This document shows, piece by piece, positions 56,840 through 64,000 of a DNA stretch of 64,000 nt. The position numbers and the translations under genes are program-made. Below the pieces are notes generated by a model. That model saw nothing but the letters and a program-made list of their open reading frames with translations, made no database searches and had not been told where the DNA came from. Where the stretch lies: NCBI GenBank assembly GCA_036924285.1, contig JAYKYS010000002.1, forward strand, positions 36,936,501 through 37,000,500. The letters are read 5' to 3'. This stretch comes from Asterella californica (taxonomy: Eukaryota > Streptophyta > Marchantiopsida > Marchantiales > Aytoniaceae). Position 1 is the first letter of the stretch. Every line of letters begins with the position of its first letter.

Positions 56840-59800
56840 AAAAGTTGGAATGGTTGTTGGAGAGCATAATTCGTTATCGTATGGAATATAAGCTTCGACC
56901 ATCTTGAAGTAGAATCTGAACTTTATTTTCGTTTGAAGACGAGAGTTTTATTTTTTTGGATTCTTGATTCTTGAAGAGTGATTCTTCTCAACAAGCTATT
57001 CAAAGAGTTGTGAAAGTCATGTGAAAGTCAAGTTGTGTCGTAAGATATTTTATGTTAGAATGATCGTCTCCATAGAATCCAAAGCTACTACAGTCCTCAT
57101 CTTGCAAATCAAGACACATTTATTTATCTCAAGCAAGTATAGGGGTTTTTTGTTACAAGAATGATTGGACTTATTCTTCGTGTCGCATTGTGAGAAGAAA
57201 TATAATGCAATCAATTTATCATTTCAAAAAGTGAAGTTTATGAATACTAAAAAATAGATGTCTTCTTCGGTTGATGAGGCAGAATGAAATGCTATTTTTG
57301 TTTCTAGATGAAACAATGTTATCTATTGGTTAGATTCTATGACAAAATAGATTTTGCGACTAAGAATTTTGTGAACGGATGAAGAATCAACAAAAATCTA
57401 ACATTTTGAAAGTCCATACAAAAGTGAAAAAAATACATTGATATCCTTGTTCCTCTATGAAATCCATGGATGAATAAGACAGCAAAATCATTTATAATTA
57501 GTATAATTTGAAATGTAACAGTGTTACAACAACATGTTTGAAAGAGAGCGGTGGTTCGACTTGAAACTAGAGAATTACTGAGGACAAAGCTAAGAACTAG
57601 CACTAGGAAAAAGAAAAGGATATCCCTCCTCTAGAGGATTATAGATTCAAACGACTGACTGAGGAATGTTTTGGCATATTTCAGAAGTTCTAAATATTTT
57701 TTACGGTTCTTCGGAGGATATATTTACTTATAAGATGATTTGCTTTTTCCCATTTATCATCCGGTTTTTACTCCCTTGCACTGTTCAATTACTCTTCTTC
57801 AGTTTAAACTTCGGAATTATCCCTTGCAGTATCCAGTTACATTCCTTCCATAATATTTCAAATAGCTGGATTTCACCCACTGCAGTTATCCAAGGACGAT
57901 TGTAGTTAGTCTATGGATGCAGTCATTTCAGACGTTTACATAAATAACAACCCACTCCAGTGCGCGTCACTCCCCCGATGCGTTTAAGGATTACACAATA
58001 TGTCTTACTGCTTTCACAATTGTCTTACTGATTCTTACTTTCATGACGGTATGGAATATCTCGCCAAGTTTTTTCCGCTTCAGAGCTTACTGTATGTTCC
58101 TGATAGGTGGTAATTTTGTTTTGTTTAGTACCTTGCTTCCGTCAGATGTGGTCGCTTCTTGGCGATCGGATCTTTCGAACGCGAGGTTTACAGCTTGTTG
58201 CTACATACCATCAGATATTCTCTTATTCTTACATACAATGAAGCACTATTATGTTAAATTTTATAGGAATAATACATACAAAGAACGCACTATATGTTAA
58301 ATGGTATAGAAGTGTATGGTTCAAATGTCGACAGATTGTTTCAATTCAACCCTATATAGTATAACCCCAGGGCCGCATTAAGCGCTCATGGTTCTACACA
58401 GTATTCGGGCGTTTGTTTCCAGAATTATATTTCGACCTTCGAGTGGTAAGGATCCACATGTTCAGTCGAGATACTTTTCCCCACTGAAGCTGGAGTGAAT
58501 GCTTGCCATAGCTGTACCATCGAAGACTCTACTGTCCAGATTAACCAGAACCGTGGTCAGTATCAAGAGGAATGGATACTACAGGCAAAGACAACGGTAA
58601 ATTGACCTATGGATTTACAACAAACCTGTTCCTGTGACGATGTTCCACATCCGAACTCGTCATTGTCTCTGTCAGCCCGTTGTAATGTAATCATTAATTC
58701 ATACAGTACGAATAATAGTAACATCATCCAGAGATCTTGAGGGGTGCCCGGGATTAGATTGTCAATGGTCTTTTCCAAGTAAATAGTTCAATCTAACTCC
58801 TGCATTCTTCACCAGAAAAGTAGTTTTGAAGCATATCGTTCTATCTGCCACACTAGGTCAGCGCTCAGTGGAAAGAGAAGTCGTTTTTCTTATTCTCGCA
58901 TGGTACAACCACCGATGGAGAAGAGCCTCACGGCCATTATCATCACTGCGCAGCCCGTAAGTTCGATCAGCAAAGTGGAAGGGTCTAAGACACTAACCCT
59001 AAATGTAGACAGCACTCCGTCATTAGATGTTGTCACTATCTGAAACAGACTAGAATGGCGGACTCAAAAGTCCATCGAGTCTGTCTGGAATAGCGCCACG
59101 CTCAGAAGAGACATTTATATATGAAGGATAACTAACGATGAGCAAGAAACGAACTTGCCCGTCTACTCTGACCTTCAACAACGAATCATCAGTCCACACA
59201 TCTCAGCAATAACATTAATCAACAAGCGATCGATGCCTCGTTCATCGACCAGGATCGAACGACGTCTCAGGTATCCTAGGGAATTAGACAGCAACAGTTC
59301 TCAAGCACGACCAGGTGAAACTATCGTCCTTTGCTAAGGTTCCCGAAAAGGCCTCAGCGAAGCCTGTTCAGAACGATTCATGAGCTCGAAAGCGGACCAT
59401 CAACATTACAAAGAAAACACATCGGGCATCTAATCGGCTAATGAACTCTCGAGTGCCCCAGTCATTCCTTCCTCGTGCAACAATCGGGTATTCAAGGCCG
59501 AATTAGAGCCGCGAAGCTCAGTGCGATAAACGATCTCTCCGATACAATGGCGCGAAAAGTGCAACACCGACAATCACTCGATTCAACAACAAATCACTTG
59601 TTCGGCCACTACGCATGCTCGGCTCTTTGGGCACTCGTCACGACACAGAACCCGATCGTTCTATTTCAACAGCCTGGACACATATAAGAAGCAAATCTCG
59701 GTCTCCAGTTCGGATCAAATGCTCACAAGCCCCGAAACCCTAAACGTATGTAAGCAGTCCACTGGTGACAGCGACCTAACAGGACGCCTGGTTACGGCGG

Positions 59801-60145
59801 CCTCGCAGAAATTCTCCACTCATCTCGACTGTACGAACGCCGGATTCGCACTACTGGTTTCACCGGGGACCTCCTCAGTCCTCCTTTCTCTGGTGAGTTT
59901 TGCTCTAAAATTACCGGTTGTAGCCTGTGAGTGCATCTCCAAGGGAATATTCTTACGCATCGCAGTTTTGCAAGTCCGCAGTTGTTGGGACTTGGAACGC
60001 AGTAAACAATTCTAGTGAAAGTACAGTGAACTGTTGGTGTGACCATCACTGTTTCGTAACCGTTGAAGTACGAATAAAGAAAAAGAAAAAGTATTAGGAT
60101 ATTGGTCCGAAAAAAAATCACCGTTAACGAGATCATTATAAAATC
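56840..60145. other. Intergenic, no gene seen
   Basis: AT-rich up to about 58900. From 59150 to 60000 it is richer in CG words (cgatcg, gaacgac), without an intact frame or recognisable element. Confidence 0.35.
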
Positions 60146-60186
60146 TTTCCGCAGTGTTATTTTACAACAAAATAACACTGCGGAAA
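60146..60186. repeat. Perfect 18-bp inverted repeat, 5-nt loop
   Basis: tttccgcagtgttatttt at 60146-60163, loop acaac, aaaataacactgcggaaa at 60169-60186. Intergenic. Confidence 0.9.
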
Positions 60187-61069
60187 AGCGTTGTATATAA
60201 AAGCGTTTATTTCATTTTAGAGTAATATCAATGGAACAGTTCGCAGCATGGAATCAATCAAAATATCAGAATAAGACGATGATCAAATAAAACGAGGAGT
60301 CGATATGCGTAGTCATTTTTGCTTATCAGAGTTCGGTGGTTCGAGAAGAACATAACTTTACATAAAATTTATTAAAATCCGAAACATTTTATGTCTCTCA
60401 TGTATCTTCCAAGTTTTGCGATGTCTCAAAAGAACGAGTGAGATATTGCTTTTGGATGATAGATTGTTTTCATTAAATCAGTACTCCAATAACTCCCTTT
60501 GCATCAAATTTATCTCATCAGGCTCTGCTATAGAACATATCAAAAGTTAAATTTAGTTTGGTATAATATGGGTTTTTTAGGGGCATACTTATGCTGTAAA
60601 TTAACTTATTGTGCTTATGGCTTGATATGATATACTCTGGTACCGTGATATATTTCACCTCTCCACTTGAAGATGGAGAGGCAATATGCACGGGTTTAAT
60701 TTATGGCCAAACCTTTTCTGGTGGAAGGGTTTGGTCATAAAATGTAAATAGTGTTTGGATCAACAAAGTACTGAGTTTAACTCACTAACAGTTAGGATGA
60801 AGATTAGAGAAACGAATTGGTTCATAAATGGTTGAATTCAGTTCGAGCTTTGAAATATGATTTGTTGTTTCAAAACTATTGAAAACAGTTCGATATTGAT
60901 GAATGATTCCGTTCAAGATTTTTCTTTTGAAAACGGTGTGCTCTTAGGTCGCAGAGAAACCGAGCCGATTGCTATGCAACATCTGGTACTTCTCTAGATC
61001 TGTACCTTCTGGTTATATACTCGCATGCTTAAAAACTGTTCACCTCAGTTCAGTTGGTTTTTTCTAATA
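60187..61069. other. Intergenic, with a double stem-loop
   Basis: Stem 60658-60681 (cctctcca/tggagagg) is followed by an imperfect stem 60702-60740 with ttatggccaaacc/ggtttggtcataa arms. The pair resembles, in reverse order, the stem pairs of the 17-19 kb array. No gene seen. Confidence 0.45.
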
Positions 61070-61350
61070 GAGTTATATTGTATAGTGACCACCAAAGTAT
61101 AAACGGATATATCTAACTTTTTTATACTAATTTAATCTGTTTATAAATCAAAAAGGAGACTCATCTGATTATTTTGGAATTCTTAAAAGACTATTATCTA
61201 GTCAACTCTAACCGGAAGTAGTTTTGTCTGTGAGATCCAGGATTCAAAACAGAGACTAACGAGCCATCATAACGTAACTTCTGTTTTATAAGCAAAGACG
61301 TTTCATTTTCACTTGATAATAGTTTGGATCTCAGCCTCGGTGTTCATATC
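61070..61350 (+). repeat. Dispersed repeat family A, copy 2
   Basis: Partner of 3185-3480 in the same orientation, with the landmarks given there. It lies directly before two further tandem duplications. Confidence 0.7.
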
Positions 61351-61453
61351 CTTCCCGCGGCCTTGTACAGCGAACGTCAGAGCAGGAGAATCGTTACGTT
61401 ATTTTCTCCGGGCCGGTTGGCCGCAGTGGATTTAGCAATATACGCTAAAGTTT

Positions 61454-62075
61454 GTCACCGCAGAAGAGGAATACCTTGCCTTCGTTTTATTTTCTTCTAC
61501 ACCGACGTTTGTTTTTGACTTTACCATGTTTGTCCCCGCCCTGCTGTGTCAACGAAACAGTCTTTTTTGCTGGGCCGTTTTCTTTTTTTAGCAGATTTTG
61601 CTGTCACCGCGGAAGAGGAATACCTTGCCTTCGTTTATTTCTCTACTACAGCAACATTCGCTCTTCAGTTTACGATGTTTGCTCCCGCCCTGCTGTGTCT
61701 ACGAAACAGTCTTCTTTGCTGAGGCCCTTTTTCTTCTTTCTATTACTCGACTCCAAACGACGAGCCCGTAGTGGACCTGTCTTTGGACTTCGTTCTCTTT
61801 CATTGCTTCGGTATCACGTCATTTCTTTCATCTACAGTGCTGCATCGAGTGAAGAATCGAGATGAAAGAGACTGTTTCTTTCTGTCATGGACTGATTAGA
61901 CCAAAATTGCCTTCTTATGCTTGTTTTCACCTGTTTCGACCTCTTTGTCTATCGCATCATTTGTTTAATCTACAGCGCTGCATCGAGTGATCAGGCCAGA
62001 AGAAAGCGGTAGTTCATTTCTGTCATGGACTCATTCGACCAAAATTTCCTTATTGCCGTTCTTTTCATCGTCAAC
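61454..62075. repeat. Two consecutive tandem duplications, period about 149 and 148 bp
   Basis: First pair: gtcaccgc(a/g)gaagaggaatacc at 61454 and 61603, continuing through cccgccctgctgtgtc and acgaaacagtctt. Second pair: atctacag(t/c)gctgcatcgag at 61830 and 61978, continuing through ttctgtcatggact and gaccaaaatt. Frames across them are not supported as genes. The near-equal periods suggest a common mechanism or a nested earlier repeat. Confidence 0.75.
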
Positions 62076-63469
62076 TATTTCGTTCGCGCTGTGCTTGCCG
62101 CTGAGCGAGCGGATGCAATAGAGATGGTCGATACGGGTTGCGAAGCACGAGGATCGTAGCTGGATTGACCTTTTTACCTTTTAGCTGTACGCGTCTTTTG
62201 TTCACTTACGTACATCTATGGATTTCACTGAATGAACGTGGGCGGTGATGAGACGCCATTGCTGGGGCAATACTTCCTACGTTTGCAACGAAGAAGTACC
62301 ACATCCATCTTAGGAAAGTTTTCAAACTAAAACTTGCATGCTCGTTCGATTCTTTTCAAATTATGTCGGATGTCATAGATGATTGTAAATCCTCTAGAAA
62401 CGATGAATGTCTTTCTTCTACCGATGATGAACTTGTCTATGTTCTTGCTACTCCTGTACCAGAGCCTGTAAGTCCAATAGCATTCGATTTCAATGAAGAC
62501 ATAGACAGTTTGTAATCGTTTGAGGTTGTTTGCTCTCATCACTATGATGTTATCGTCATGTAATATAGATCGTTTTTGAAGGCCAGTAACTTCACCTCTT
62601 TATCCTCTTTATAGTCGTACGGTACTCTCTTTCTCCGATCTTCAACTTTATAGAGATATATTCTACATTTATATAGACTTCCACTACAACTGTGTGCCGC
62701 CTGAGTTCTTGCTGTACGACATGGACTATGTGCTCGTCACGAAATGATTCTCCGTAGTGACCACTTGTCTTTAGGCGGTTATAGGACCCTTCCATCATAT
62801 CTATTCCGAAGGAGCTAAGAACATCTTACGGCCACTTTCTTTTCTTATCCTAAATTTTTTCAATTGCCGAATGATCCACATCTTCTGAAATCTACTGTCG
62901 TTGCAGTCTACCGTCTACATTGCATCCACTGCATCTGCCAAGACGTAGATCCACAAGTTTTCAGGTTCACTTGCAAACAATATCTATGTGTGACACATGT
63001 TGCTCAGACAAGCAGCTAGAGCAAAACGACTGACACTGCCATCTCTGACAATAACGCGTAAGGTACCGGTCAGAACTATCACTGACCGTGAACTGCACAG
63101 GTGGTGATCTAGACATTAAAAAATACTGGCCGTTTCTATGTCAATTTCTTCAAGACGAGTGCATCGATGACCTATTATCCATCGAGAGGGGCGGAAGTCT
63201 TTTGCATTTGCAGTACATGGTGTTATTTCTCTTCAGGCTACTAGCACTCTCCGGTTGAAACAACGCCTCTTGACGCTTCTAAGGCTGGAAGGGATCGAAC
63301 AGACCATTCGGAGGGGAAGTTTGTCTCAAACTACTGACTAACAGAGGTCTCCCTATCTTCGTGAGTATGGTTCGCTACTGTATGAAGGACAAGGTTGAGA
63401 CACATCATAAATCGATCATGAAAAACATTACTAACAGTATGCTAGATAATGTGAAGAATTGTTTACTCT
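62076..63469. other. Intergenic, no gene seen
   Basis: Only short frames with no recognisable domain on either strand. Confidence 0.35.
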
Positions 63470-64000
63470 TTTAGGTGCCGCATATATCAAGAATCATGTG
63501 GAACTGAACTACACCAATATGATTCTTTGTGGAGATCACCATGGGTGCTACAACACTCGTATCTACACATCCAATTTCTTCTGCATTGAAAGCAAAAGCC
63601 TTTCCATGCCTTCTCAACATCTCATGAAAATGCTTTCTCTCTTCCTCAGTGAGAAACTCACCCCCTCCAATCTGCAGTCAGTTGAGTGTCTCTTCTGTGA
63701 ACTTGTGCCCTACTCTTTGTGAATCCCGCAGAACTGGTTCAGTCGATGCTCGTTCCACTTGCTTGTTAGAGTCTTCAGGTAGTTGAGTAGCCACCGGCTT
63801 CACTTTACGCGCCAAAGTCTTGTATTTTGTATGAACCTGCGCTTCTCGATGTTTCATGGCTGTACTCCTTTCTAACTCCAACTCATGCTCTCCTTTCATC
63901 TGAAGCTGAACCTTGTAGCCATCCTCGACGAATCTTGTAATCTCCTCATATAACTCGCGTGAACGGATCGCGACTAATCCATTAACCAAAGAATCGGTGC
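63470..64000 (-). pseudogene. Ty3/gypsy pol fragment (linker upstream of reverse transcriptase), running off the window
   Basis: Minus-strand frame open to the window edge with KYKTLARKVKPVATQLPEDS, then LRDSQRVGHKFTEETL. After a TGA at 63678-63680 the same frame continues with LQIGGGEFLTEEERKHFHEM and HGKAFAFNAEEIGCVDTSVV and APMVI. These are conserved lead-in motifs before the reverse transcriptase of a Ty3/gypsy lineage. Similarity fades after about 63530, so the reverse transcriptase proper is missing or replaced. The rest of the element, if any, lies beyond 64000. Confidence 0.7.

Noticed and set aside
1..64000. CRISPR arrays, bacterial operons or prophage
   Set aside because: Introns, plant gene families and plant retroelement signals show a eukaryotic nuclear sequence; the tandem arrays lack the regular identical repeats and unique spacers of CRISPR.

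Overview
The window is nuclear DNA of a land plant, most likely a moss or another seedless plant. The reasons are GT-AG introns, plant gene families, an LTR retroelement primed by initiator methionine tRNA, and above all a nuclear class A penicillin-binding protein. Plants that kept plastid peptidoglycan (mosses, lycophytes) retain this enzyme and flowering plants have lost it. The species cannot be named from the sequence alone.

Five host-type genes are readable. (1) A HARBI1/ALP1-like protein on the minus strand (173-1657) has an intact frame but has lost two of the three catalytic residues. (2) A plastid-type penicillin-binding protein on the minus strand (6237-9311 or slightly longer) has a single in-frame TAG at 7083-7085, between its second and third transpeptidase motifs. 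(3) Head to head with it, about 0.6 kb away, is a WRAP53/TCAB1 telomerase-RNP WD40 gene of about 13-14 exons (9954-14367). (4) A plant NT-C2 protein on the plus strand (34670-43540) has a proline-rich coding minisatellite, a 2.3-kb intron full of repeats and a duplicated C-terminal exon. (5) Convergent with it is an intronless cytochrome P450 on the minus strand (44831-46378) with a non-canonical I-helix.

Between and around these genes the window is dominated by mobile and repetitive DNA. At 22177-26681 is a Ty3/gypsy chromovirus remnant in the order integrase, LTR, PBS, gag-protease, which is circularly permuted or LTR-shared. A Mutator-like transposase relic with a SWIM finger lies at 28427-30832, a pogo/Tigger-like DDE relic at about 56500-56830, and another Ty3 pol fragment runs off the right edge. 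Two dispersed families have one copy near each end of the window (3185/61070 and 20060/53090). There are several tandem arrays. The clearest is a 44-bp-period array at 50745-51240 in which each unit carries a TGACGTCA-like core. Several short, nearly perfect foldbacks lie in non-coding DNA.

The host genes do not form a pathway or operon. The only obvious regulatory pairing is the divergent penicillin-binding protein/WRAP53 intergenic region. Exon coordinates come from reading splice signals and family conservation by eye and have not been checked against transcripts.
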